From an uncultured Burkholderiales bacterium (GTDB lineage Bacteria; Pseudomonadota; Gammaproteobacteria; Burkholderiales; Burkholderiaceae_E), in contig CAIXXI010000226.1 in NCBI GenBank assembly GCA_903923345.1, positions 1-6,411 on the forward strand: a DNA stretch of 6,411 bases. Reading direction: 5' to 3'. The translations under genes and the position numbers were made by a program. The notes beneath the pieces are model-generated. The model made no database searches. It saw only the letters and a program-made list of their open reading frames with translations, and was not told where the DNA came from. Below are positions 1-5,451 of this stretch, one piece after another. Every line of letters starts with the position of its first letter. The stretch's first letter is position 1.

Positions 1-14
1 ATTCTTTTATGACT

Positions 15-25
15 GGACTTAGTCC
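15..25. repeat. Small dyad GGACT-T-AGTCC
   Basis: A perfect 5-bp inverted repeat with a one-base centre lies in the non-coding stretch 1-84 downstream of the response regulator gene. Its shape suits a dimeric regulator site or the top of a small hairpin. No T-run follows it on either strand in a terminator-like position. The rest of 1-84 shows no ORF and no convincing promoter. It may belong to a gene lying left of the window. Confidence 0.3.
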
Positions 26-84
26 TATGATGATCACAAGCAGAGTCTGACCCCCACTCCTGACCCGCGGCTGACACGCACACT

Positions 85-600
85 TCAGACAGATCGGTCG
101 CGATGCCGGGCCAGCACCTGAAGCACCTCGTTCGGGTCGGCCGGTTTGGTGAGATGCAGATCAAAACCCGCCTCGGCTGCGCGGGCCCGGTCACGCTCGC
201 GGCCATATCCGCTGAGTGCTATCAGCAGCAAAGGCCCGATCCGAGACAAGGCCGGTGTCTCACGCAATCGGCGCGCCACTTCGTAGCCATTGAGCAGCGG
301 CAGGCCGAGGTCGAGTATCACTGCGTGGGGTTGATGGCTCTCGGCCCGCGCCAGCGCCTCTTCGCCGTCGAACGCGCATTCAACCTCATAGCCCTCGAGC
401 TGCAGCAGCATCGCCATGCTGCGTGCAGAGTCGACGTTGTCATCAACCACCAGAACACGACAGCGCGGCGGCTGCTCGGAAGGATCAAGCGCCAGGATGC
501 GAGGACTCTCGCTGTCCGGGGCTTCGGTCGAGGTCTGCCCCGACATGGCTGCAAGGGCTGCAGTCGCATCGTCAGACCTCTTCGGCGCGGTTCGATTCAT
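85..600 (-). CDS. Single-domain (CheY-like) response regulator
   Basis: This 171-residue protein is a phosphorylation-dependent receiver with no output domain, so it should act through protein contacts in the cytoplasm or in a phosphorelay. Residues about 47-168 form the REC domain: beta-1 CRVLVVDDN with acidic pocket D53/D54, phospho-acceptor D97 in LDLGLP, S130 in the switch position (ALSGYG) and invariant K152 in LTKP. All catalytic residues are present. Residues 1-45 are a polar, Ala/Ser/Asp-rich, probably disordered extension. The sequence type resembles REC domains normally fused to hybrid kinases. Its ATG overlaps the TGA of the upstream kinase-like gene (ATGA at 597-600), implying translational coupling and a shared function. 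An in-frame ATG at 546 (M19) would trim the tail without touching the domain. The family call is secure; the target is unknown. Confidence 0.9.
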   Translation of the reverse strand: MNRTAPKRSDDATAALAAMSGQTSTEAPDSESPRILALDPSEQPPRCRVLVVDDNVDSARSMAMLLQLEGYEVECAFDGEEALARAESHQPHAVILDLGLPLLNGYEVARRLRETPALSRIGPLLLIALSGYGRERDRARAAEAGFDLHLTKPADPNEVLQVLARHRDRSV

Positions 601-1376
601 CGGGGTGGTTCGTCACGCCGCAAGGCAGACGTGCTCAAGGGCATGTTCCCATCCAGGGGCAGGCGAATCTGCAGTGTTGATCCGCCCTGGGCCGTCTCGG
701 CGCGATCAAGCCGGCCGCCATGCGCCTGCACGACCAGCCGCGCGTGCAGCAGCTCGAGCGTGAGGTTGCCACCTTCGGCATCGAGCAGGTACCAGACGCC
801 GGAAGCATTCTGTCCGCCCTCTTCGATACTCAGACACAGGCAGAGCTCATCACCGCAGCGCGTCAGGTCCACCTGCAACTCGGCCCCCTCAGCGGCATGC
901 TTCAACGCGGGCTGGGCAAGCTGCACGATGGCTGTTCCGAGGGCGGCCTTGTCGCTGGACAGCGTGGCACTCAGATCGAGATCCACCGCATGGCGCCACC
1001 GCAGGGCTCGATTGACACGCTGGCCTGCGGCACGCAGCGCGGCCTCCCATTCGGCCGCCAGCGAGTCAAGCGGATTCAGCGTGATGCGAAGCGTCGACGG
1101 CGAACCGGCGAGCTGCAACACTCGCGACAACAGCCCGATCTGCTCGATCTGCTGATCAACCGCCCGTCGCGCACCCTCCAGTGCCCGCTGCGTCATGTCG
1201 GGGCTGAGGTCTGATCGGGCCGCCAGCAGATGAAGCCAGCCCGACATCGCATTCAGTGGATTGTTCAATTCATGGCGCACGAGCGATGCAAACGCATCCG
1301 CGTCCATGTCCAGCACAGGCCAGACCGGCGCTGCTGACCCATCGACGTTCCGGGCAGGGGATTGAGTGTTCTTCAT
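597..1376 (-). CDS. Histidine-kinase-like protein with degenerate ATPase domain
   Basis: This 259-residue soluble protein has no membrane segment and no PAS, GAF or HAMP domain. The HisKA/DHp domain comes first: H35 in the H-box RHELNNPL, with E36 next to it and N39 at +4, the HExxN pattern associated with kinase and phosphatase chemistry. The following C-terminal half has the layout of a HATPase_c domain (about residues 105-243) but altered motifs. The N-box reads QLAQPALKHA, with Pro156 where the Mg-binding Asn belongs. The G1 motif DxGxG reads EEGGQ (185-189). The GLGL of the lid reads TLEL (206-209). Only HGG (219-221) and GGSTLQIRLPL remain typical. It is probably unable to bind ATP normally. 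The start is uncertain: the frame stays open to a GTG at 1535. I chose ATG 1376 because the upstream residues match no domain; no good Shine-Dalgarno precedes either start. It is coupled by ATGA overlap to the response regulator. Confidence 0.8.
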   Translation of the reverse strand: MKNTQSPARNVDGSAAPVWPVLDMDADAFASLVRHELNNPLNAMSGWLHLLAARSDLSPDMTQRALEGARRAVDQQIEQIGLLSRVLQLAGSPSTLRITLNPLDSLAAEWEAALRAAGQRVNRALRWRHAVDLDLSATLSSDKAALGTAIVQLAQPALKHAAEGAELQVDLTRCGDELCLCLSIEEGGQNASGVWYLLDAEGGNLTLELLHARLVVQAHGGRLDRAETAQGGSTLQIRLPLDGNMPLSTSALRRDEPPR

Positions 1377-1384
1377 CACCGTCG

Positions 1385-1393
1385 ATTGGAGCA
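1385..1393 (-). promoter_or_regulatory. Possible extended -10 for the kinase-like gene
   Basis: On the minus strand the bases read TGC-TCCAAT, a TGn plus a hexamer matching TATAAT at 4 of 6 positions. It ends 8 nt before the ATG at 1376 and 5 nt before an in-frame GTG at 1379. Transcription would start about at the GTG/ATG and give a leaderless message. No -35 is clear. Weak. Confidence 0.2.
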
Positions 1394-1562
1394 CAGCCCG
1401 CCACACCCCACGTCGATCGGCCTGGAATGCGCCATGGCCCGCCAGCACAGCCCAGGCCGGCTGCACGCCGAAGGATCGCCCGATCACCGCGACACCGGAT
1501 GTTCGGACCGATGGCGCTCGACCCGATCCGGACACGGCATCGGTTCGCGGCCGGGATGCCCG

Positions 1563-1580
1563 CCGCCCGGTACCGGGCGG
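1563..1580. repeat. 18-bp perfect palindrome (CCGCCCGG/CCGGGCGG type)
   Basis: CCGCCCGGT and its exact complement meet at the centre 1571/1572 with no spacer. It lies 37 bp past the glsB stop, towards the kinase-like gene. As RNA it would form only a tight stem with a strained loop, and no T-run follows on the minus strand, so it is not a standard intrinsic terminator. It may be a protein binding site or a hairpin that protects the 3' end of glsB mRNA. Confidence 0.45.
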
Positions 1581-1616
1581 GGGCGCTTGCGCAGCTTGGG
1601 CCTCACCGGCGCCAAC

Positions 1617-1886
1617 TCAGCGCACCGTGCCACTTCGAAACAGATTCACGATCGCCAGCAGGATCACGGCGCCACCCAGCGACACGGCAAGCGCGCCCAG
1701 GCTGAACTGGCTCTGATTGATCGTCTCGATTCCCACCAGAGGCGACAGCAGCCAACCGCCAATCATCGCGCCCACCACCCCGACGACGACATTGAGCAGG
1801 AGACCCTGCTTCTGATCGGTTTTCATCAACAGGCTGGCAACCCAACCGAGAATGCCACCCACGAACAGCCACAGGATCAGGTTCAT
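1617..1886 (-). CDS. GlsB/YeaQ/YmgE family small membrane protein
   Basis: This 89-residue inner-membrane protein belongs to the transglycosylase-associated / GlsB-YeaQ-YmgE family, which is linked to stress responses; its molecular function is not established. Three hydrophobic helices are visible at about residues 2-20, 29-48 and 62-83. The family pattern is clear: a Gly-rich first helix with GWVASLLM, then KTDQKQG, then a second helix NVVVGVVGAMIGGWLL. Length matches the usual 80-90 residues. The ATG at 1886 is supported by GGAG six nucleotides upstream; the frame extends further upstream to 2159, but that part is antisense-like sequence across cyaY. It follows cyaY on the same strand after 70 bp that include a 7-bp-arm inverted repeat, so it may have its own promoter. 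Confidence 0.92.
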   Translation of the reverse strand: MNLILWLFVGGILGWVASLLMKTDQKQGLLLNVVVGVVGAMIGGWLLSPLVGIETINQSQFSLGALAVSLGGAVILLAIVNLFRSGTVR

Positions 1887-1906
1887 CGTTCGCTCCGAAG
1901 ATTGAA

Positions 1907-1928
1907 ATGCCTGATCAATGACAGGCAT
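1907..1928 (-). repeat. Inverted repeat ATGCCTG-8-CAGGCAT between cyaY and glsB
   Basis: Perfect 7-bp arms (1907-1913 and 1922-1928) flank an 8-nt loop. On the minus strand it lies downstream of the cyaY stop and 21 bp before the glsB start, followed by TTCAATCTTC, which is pyrimidine-rich but not a true T-run. It could be a weak terminator of cyaY or an operator/leader hairpin for glsB. Confidence 0.4.
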
Positions 1929-1956
1929 CGAACATGCCCGTCCGGTGGAACTCGAC

Positions 1957-2292
1957 TCAGGCGCTGCCGGACAGCCGCACCGCGGTGCCCGATTGCTCAC
2001 TGACCAGCCGCGACAAGGCGGCAAAGAGTTCTTCACCGCTTCTGGAGTCAATCCAGTGTGCATCACGCAGCCGGTAGTGAAAGCCGCCGGATCGAGCAGC
2101 CACCCAGATTTCCTGCGCCGCAGAATGGCTGTTGATGACAATCTGCGCATCGTCCTCAAAGGTGAGCGTCAGCACATTGCCCTGGCGCTCGAGATCGATG
2201 TCGACCCCGGCCGAGTCGACGATGCGTTCCAGGCCCGATTCGATCGCGTCCAGGGTCTGTTGTGCTGCCTGCTGGAAGGCTTGTTCGCTCAT
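1957..2292 (-). CDS. cyaY: Iron-sulfur cluster assembly protein CyaY (bacterial frataxin)
   Basis: This 111-residue cytoplasmic frataxin binds iron and modulates the IscS-IscU cluster assembly machinery. The fold signature is complete: N-terminal helix from MSEQAF with acidic residues (AIESGLERIVDSAGVDIDLE), then the sheet with LTLTFEDDAQIVIN, the family motif EIWVAARSGGFHYR around residues 62-75, then the C-terminal helix SGEELFAALSRLVSEQSG. Length is typical (about 105-110). The ATG at 2292 has GAGG nine bases upstream on the minus strand. The gene diverges from lptM with only 14 bp between start codons, so each promoter must reach into the other gene. A perfect hairpin at 2331-2352 would sit in its 5' leader if transcription starts beyond it. 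The divergent cyaY / lptM-lysA arrangement is known from pseudomonads and related proteobacteria. Confidence 0.95.
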   Translation of the reverse strand: MSEQAFQQAAQQTLDAIESGLERIVDSAGVDIDLERQGNVLTLTFEDDAQIVINSHSAAQEIWVAARSGGFHYRLRDAHWIDSRSGEELFAALSRLVSEQSGTAVRLSGSA

Positions 2293-2300
2293 GCTATGCT
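2292..2300 (+). promoter_or_regulatory. Possible extended -10 promoter of lptM
   Basis: The plus strand reads TGC-TATGCT: an extended -10 TGn followed by a hexamer matching TATAAT at 4 of 6. It ends 6 nt before the lptM ATG at 2307, so the expected start of transcription falls on that A. The best -35 at 17-bp spacing is CTGGAA (2272-2277, 3 of 6). This fits the lack of a Shine-Dalgarno for lptM. Confidence 0.35.
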
Positions 2301-2306
2301 GCCTCG

Positions 2307-2492
2307 ATGAATCGCGAACACCGTCGCGCACGCTGCGCAATCGTGCGCAGCGCAGGCATTCTAGCGGTTGGCCTGGTGATTGCAGCCTGCGGTCAGTCCG
2401 GCCCGCTCTATCTGCCCAAGCCGCCGGCCGAGCCGCCACAGCGCACGATCAACAAGCCAGCCGGCGAACCCCAGCCTGTGCGTGGCAACTGA
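2307..2492 (+). CDS. lptM: LPS translocon maturation lipoprotein LptM (YifL/LppL family)
   Basis: This 61-residue outer-membrane lipoprotein belongs to the family that assists oxidative maturation and assembly of the LptDE lipopolysaccharide translocon in E. coli. It starts with a basic segment (MNREHRRARC), followed by a hydrophobic stretch ILAVGLVIAAC with lipobox IAAC; C28 is the predicted lipidated residue. The mature N-terminus CGQSGPLYLP matches the family hallmark CGxxGPLYxP, and a Pro-rich tail follows. The mature length of about 34 residues is usual. I chose the ATG at 2307; no Shine-Dalgarno precedes it, and an internal GTG at 2343 would give a shorter signal peptide. It lies 58 bp upstream of lysA on the same strand and is probably cotranscribed with it, as in many proteobacteria. 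A 9-bp-stem hairpin lies within codons 9-16. Confidence 0.9.
   Translation: MNREHRRARCAIVRSAGILAVGLVIAACGQSGPLYLPKPPAEPPQRTINKPAGEPQPVRGN
2331..2352. repeat. 9-bp perfect hairpin inside the 5' end of lptM
   Basis: CGCTGCGCA (2331-2339) pairs perfectly with TGCGCAGCG (2344-2352) around the loop ATCG. It lies 24 nt into lptM and 39 bp upstream of the cyaY start on the other strand. It could slow ribosomes on lptM, structure the cyaY leader, or be a regulator site in this very compact divergent region. Confidence 0.5.
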
Positions 2493-2532
2493 GCCAGCCC
2501 TTCACGGCGCGCTGCGCCACATTCCACATCAC

Positions 2533-2546
2533 TGAGGTTTGAGGTT
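2533..2546 (+). promoter_or_regulatory. Tandem TGAGGTT repeat carrying the lysA ribosome binding site
   Basis: Two adjacent 7-bp copies of TGAGGTT (2533-2539, 2540-2546) each contain a GAGG core. The second GAGG ends 6 nt before the ATG at 2551, the proper spacing. The first is 7 nt farther and could be a spare or standby site. Confidence 0.55.
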
Positions 2547-2550
2547 GTTG

Positions 2551-3822
2551 ATGTCCCCTTTTTCATTGGTCGGCGGCGTGCTGCATGCCGAAGGGGTTCC
2601 CCTGACCCGTATCGCGCAGACCTTCGGCACACCGACCTGGGTCTACTCACGCGCAGCCATCGAGCAGGCCTGGGATGAATTCGCCGCCGCATCGGCCGGC
2701 CGTCGCGCCCTGGTCTGCTATGCCATCAAGGCCAACAGCAATCTGGCGATCCTCGAGCTGCTGGCGCGTCGCGGCTGCGGCTTCGATATCGTCTCCGGTG
2801 GCGAACTCGCGCGCGTGCTGGCCGCAGGCGCCGATGCGAAGACGGTGGTCTTCTCGGGCGTCGGCAAGACTGCCGCCGAGATGCGCGATGCCCTGCAAGC
2901 CGGTGTGCGCTGCTTCAACGTCGAGTCGGAAAGCGAACTGGATCATCTCAACGCAGTGGCCGGGTCACTGCAGTTGAAGGCGCCGATCTCCTTGCGGGTC
3001 AATCCCGACGTCGATGCCGGAACCCATCCCTACATCTCGACCGGGCTGCGCGAAAACAAGTTCGGCATTGCCCACGAGCGCGCCCTGGCGGCCTATCAGC
3101 ACGCCGCCTCGCTGCCCAATCTTCGCATCGAGGGCATCGACTGCCACATCGGCTCGCAGATCACCGAGCTCGAGCCCTTCCTGGCCGCACTGGAGCGCGT
3201 GCTCGAGCTGGTCGATCGGCTTGCAGCGCACGGCATCGACCTGCATCACCTCGATCTGGGGGGTGGGCTGGGCATCTCATACCAGGGCGAGTCGCCGCCG
3301 GCCCGTGGCGAATTGCTCGGCGCATTGTTTACCAGGGTCCAGGGTTGGGCGAGTGCACGCGGCCGCGAGATGCCCGAGTTGATGTTCGAGTTTGGCCGTT
3401 CGATGGTGGGCAATGCCGGCCTGCTGCTGAGCCGGGTTGAAGTGCTCAAGGAAAATGGCGATCGCCACTTTGCAGTGGTCGATGCCGCAATGAATGACCT
3501 CATGCGCCCGGCGATGTACGAAGCCTGGCATGACATCGTCCCGGTCGTTGCCAGGCCATCAGCGCCTCGAACCTACGACGTCGTCGGGCCGGTCTGTGAG
3601 TCGGGTGACTGGCTGGGCCGCTCACGCGAACTGGCCCTTGCCGAGGGCGATCTGCTCGCCATCCTGTCGGCCGGAGCCTATGGCATGTCGATGAGCTCGA
3701 ACTACAACAGCCGCCCGCGGGGGGCTGAAGTGATGGTGGATGGCGATCACATGCACCTGATCCGCGAGCGCGAACGCGTCCAGGACCTCTTCGCTGGCGA
3801 GCACACCTTGCCGGCCGAATGA
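2551..3822 (+). CDS. lysA: Diaminopimelate decarboxylase LysA
   Basis: This 423-residue cytoplasmic PLP enzyme of the alanine racemase-like fold type III decarboxylates meso-diaminopimelate to L-lysine, the last step of the pathway. Visible motifs: K60 in CYAIKANSN (PLP Schiff base), SGGELARV near 82-89, H199 in CHIGSQI, the phosphate-binding GGGLG (237-241), C349 in CESGDWLG (substrate-binding Cys, completing the partner subunit's site) and Y377 in AYGMSMSSNYNSRPR. Length is normal (about 415-430). One oddity: the usual EPGR motif reads EFGR (residues 280-283). The ATG at 2551 is chosen over an in-frame TTG at 2539 because GAGG sits 6 nt upstream. It is cotranscribed with lptM, as expected. 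dapF, which follows lysA in pseudomonads, is absent; instead msrQ converges from the right with 18 bp between the stop codons. Confidence 0.97.
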   Translation: MSPFSLVGGVLHAEGVPLTRIAQTFGTPTWVYSRAAIEQAWDEFAAASAGRRALVCYAIKANSNLAILELLARRGCGFDIVSGGELARVLAAGADAKTVVFSGVGKTAAEMRDALQAGVRCFNVESESELDHLNAVAGSLQLKAPISLRVNPDVDAGTHPYISTGLRENKFGIAHERALAAYQHAASLPNLRIEGIDCHIGSQITELEPFLAALERVLELVDRLAAHGIDLHHLDLGGGLGISYQGESPPARGELLGALFTRVQGWASARGREMPELMFEFGRSMVGNAGLLLSRVEVLKENGDRHFAVVDAAMNDLMRPAMYEAWHDIVPVVARPSAPRTYDVVGPVCESGDWLGRSRELALAEGDLLAILSAGAYGMSMSSNYNSRPRGAEVMVDGDHMHLIRERERVQDLFAGEHTLPAE

Positions 3823-3833
3823 CCGTGCGCAGT

Positions 3834-3854
3834 CGGCGCTTCAGCGAAGCGCCG
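3834..3854. terminator. Perfect hairpin between convergent lysA and msrQ
   Basis: CGGCGCTT (3834-3841) pairs exactly with AAGCGCCG (3847-3854) around the loop CAGCG. It lies 11 bp past the lysA stop and includes the last codons and stop of msrQ. It is symmetric, so it could act in both directions, but neither strand has a T-run after it. It is better read as a bidirectional 3'-end hairpin or a Rho-assisted stop than as a textbook intrinsic terminator. Confidence 0.5.
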
Positions 3855-4467
3855 TGCCGCCACCCCGGGTCGGACCGGGCCGGCTGATCCGATCGTAGAC
3901 ACGCCAGCCCAGCATCAGCATCACCGCAGCGGCATACCAGGCCACTTCCGAATAGTCGTTCTTGCCGGCCTTGTGCCAGGCGTAGTGCAGGATCGCGGCA
4001 ATCGCTACGACATATACCAGTCGATGCAAGCGACCCCAGCGCCGCCCCAGCCGACGAATCATTGAATCAGTGGACGTGACCGCCAGTGGAATCATCAACA
4101 CGAAGGCCGTGAATCCCATGGTGATGAAGGGGCGCTTGAGCACATCTTTCAGGATCGCAGCAAGGTCGAAGTACTGGTCAAACCACAGGTAGGTGGTCAG
4201 GTGCAGCGCGCCGTAGAAGAACGCGAACAGACCCAGCATCCGCCGCAGTCGGATCAGCTGATTCCATCCGGTGAATCGGCGCAGCGGTGTGATCGCCAGC
4301 GTCAGGCAGAGCATCACCAAGGTCCAGGTGCCGGTCGAGCGGGTAACGAACTCGACCGGATTGGCCCCCAGTCCTCCCAGCACATCAAAGAAACCGGCCG
4401 CCAGCAATCGCGCCAGTGGCAGCAAGGCCAGCACGAACACCGTTCGCTTGATGGCGGAGAAGGTCAC
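3841..4467 (-). CDS. msrQ: Haem membrane subunit MsrQ (YedZ) of the methionine sulfoxide reductase system
   Basis: This 208-residue inner-membrane b-type haem protein passes electrons from the respiratory chain or a cytoplasmic flavin reductase to periplasmic MsrP. Six hydrophobic helices are visible at about 8-28, 46-65, 77-96, 113-132, 147-165 and 175-193. Conserved histidines expected to hold haem are H89 (GALHLTTY), H148 (GRLHRLVY) and H161 (ILHYAW). Family blocks GGLGANPVE, TPLRR, LIRLRRMLGL and GRRWGRLHRLVY are present. The GTG at 4467 is chosen because it follows the msrP stop by one base (TGA-G-GTG) and places the N-terminus next to the first helix as in E. coli MsrQ. An ATG at 4530 or 4524 would add about 20 residues overlapping msrP. 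No clear Shine-Dalgarno is seen, so translation is probably coupled to msrP. The last codons form part of the 3834-3854 hairpin. Confidence 0.93.
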   Translation of the reverse strand: MTFSAIKRTVFVLALLPLARLLAAGFFDVLGGLGANPVEFVTRSTGTWTLVMLCLTLAITPLRRFTGWNQLIRLRRMLGLFAFFYGALHLTTYLWFDQYFDLAAILKDVLKRPFITMGFTAFVLMIPLAVTSTDSMIRRLGRRWGRLHRLVYVVAIAAILHYAWHKAGKNDYSEVAWYAAAVMLMLGWRVYDRISRPGPTRGGGTALR

Positions 4468-4468
4468 C

Positions 4469-5428
4469 TCAGAACTGGCGGCGAAGGTCCATGCCGGTGT
4501 AGAGCCCAGCCACCTGGTCTGCATAACCATTGAGCATCAGGGTCGCACGCTTGCGGCCCAGAAAGCCGTCTTCGCCGATACGCCGTTCGGTGGCCTGCGA
4601 CCAGCGCGGATGGTCGACCTCGGGATTCACATTGGAATAAAAGCCGTATTCCTGGGGCGCCGAGCGGTTCCAGCTGGTGAGGGGCTGCTTCTCGACGAAA
4701 CGGATCTTGACCAGCGACTTGCTGCTCTTGAAGCCGTACTTCCAGGGCACCACCAGGCGCAGCGGCGCGCCATTCTGGTTGGGCAGCAATTCGCCATACA
4801 GGCCAAAGCTCAACAGCGTCAGAGGATGATTGGCCTCGTCCATGCGCAGCCCTTCCACATACGGCCAGGCCAGCACGCTCGAGCGCAGGCCAGGCATCTG
4901 GGCCGAATCGTTGAGGGTGACGAATTCGACGAATTTGGCTTGCCCTGTGGGTTCGACCTTGCGAATCAGGGCAGACAGGGAATACCCGATCCAGGGAATC
5001 ACCATCGACCAGCCTTCGACGCAGCGCATCCGGTACACCCGCTCCTCCATCGGGGCGAGCTTGAGCAGGTCCTCGATGCCCAGGGTCATCGGCTTGCCCA
5101 CCGCGCCTTCGATGCTCACCGTCCACGGCCGCGTCTTGAGCGCCCCGGCGGTTCGCACCGGATCCCCCTTGTCGAGCCCGAATTCATAGAAGTTGTTGTA
5201 CGAGGTCACGTCCTTGTAGGGCGTCTGCTTTTCCATGGTGTTGAATGCGCTGGCCTGTGCGGGCAGCTTGCGCTCAGGCTTGCCGCTTTGCGCTGCAACC
5301 CCACCGGCTGCAGGCAAAGCCACCCCGGCCGCAGCGGCCTGAACAAGGCGGCGGCGCTGCTGCCAGACCCGGCGCGGCGTGATGTCGGATGGCAGTGGCG
5401 CAAAAGCCTCGGGTGTGCGGATCAGCAT
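4469..5428 (-). CDS. msrP: Periplasmic methionine sulfoxide reductase catalytic subunit MsrP (YedY)
   Basis: This 319-residue Tat-exported molybdopterin enzyme of the sulfite oxidase fold reduces protein-bound methionine sulfoxide in the periplasm. The N-terminus has a twin-arginine signal with RRRLVQ (residues 25-30), a hydrophobic Ala-rich stretch and a likely cleavage site at VAA-Q (about 44-46). C136 in YRMRCVEGWSM is the molybdenum ligand. Family blocks SYNNFYEFGLDK, PWIGYSLSALI, YVEGLRMDEANHPLTLL, NGAPLRLVVPWKYGFKS and DHPRWSQATERRIG are intact. Length is normal (320-335). The ATG at 5428 is chosen over in-frame ATGs at 5488 and 5458 because a near-perfect AGGAGG lies 5 nt before it; the longer versions would run over the likely promoter. 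It is followed by msrQ one base after its stop, the standard operon. Upstream dyads suggest regulation, plausibly by oxidant or copper stress, as known for msrPQ elsewhere. Confidence 0.96.
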   Translation of the reverse strand: MLIRTPEAFAPLPSDITPRRVWQQRRRLVQAAAAGVALPAAGGVAAQSGKPERKLPAQASAFNTMEKQTPYKDVTSYNNFYEFGLDKGDPVRTAGALKTRPWTVSIEGAVGKPMTLGIEDLLKLAPMEERVYRMRCVEGWSMVIPWIGYSLSALIRKVEPTGQAKFVEFVTLNDSAQMPGLRSSVLAWPYVEGLRMDEANHPLTLLSFGLYGELLPNQNGAPLRLVVPWKYGFKSSKSLVKIRFVEKQPLTSWNRSAPQEYGFYSNVNPEVDHPRWSQATERRIGEDGFLGRKRATLMLNGYADQVAGLYTGMDLRRQF

Positions 5429-5451
5429 GGCAGCCTCCTCGGGCGCGATGG

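Larger units (their letters stand above)
1377..1616. other. Intergenic region between glsB and kinase-like gene
   Basis: This stretch of about 240 bp carries no independent gene that I can support. The kinase-like reading frame continues through it to 1535 with fairly G/C-rich third positions, so part could encode an N-terminal extension. It holds a perfect palindrome at 1563-1580 and a possible extended -10 at 1385-1393, described separately. Confidence 0.5.

Noticed and set aside
33..40. TTGTGATCA-like bases on the minus strand, reminiscent of a CRP half-site
   Set aside because: No second half-site at the right distance and no suitably placed promoter.
47..76. Repeated CTGACCC / CTGACA words
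   Set aside because: The spacings are irregular (13 and 11 bp), the units short, and nothing recurs elsewhere; too weak for a repeat array or operator set.
103..1155. 350-codon open frame on the plus strand across the response regulator and kinase-like genes
   Set aside because: It is antisense to two genes with clear domains; its product is Arg/Ser/Cys-rich with no recognisable domain, as expected of an opposite-strand shadow in GC-rich DNA.
1617..2159. 180-codon version of the GlsB-family gene
   Set aside because: The extra 91 codons run inside cyaY in another frame; the ATG at 1886 has a good ribosome site and gives the family's normal length.
4465..4530. Longer MsrQ starting at ATG 4530 or 4524
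   Set aside because: The extra residues overlap the end of msrP and resemble nothing in MsrQ; the GTG one base after the msrP stop gives the normal N-terminus. It cannot be wholly excluded because neither has a strong ribosome site.
4464..5126. 220-codon minus-strand frame overlapping msrP
   Set aside because: It is an out-of-frame shadow of msrP with no recognisable features.
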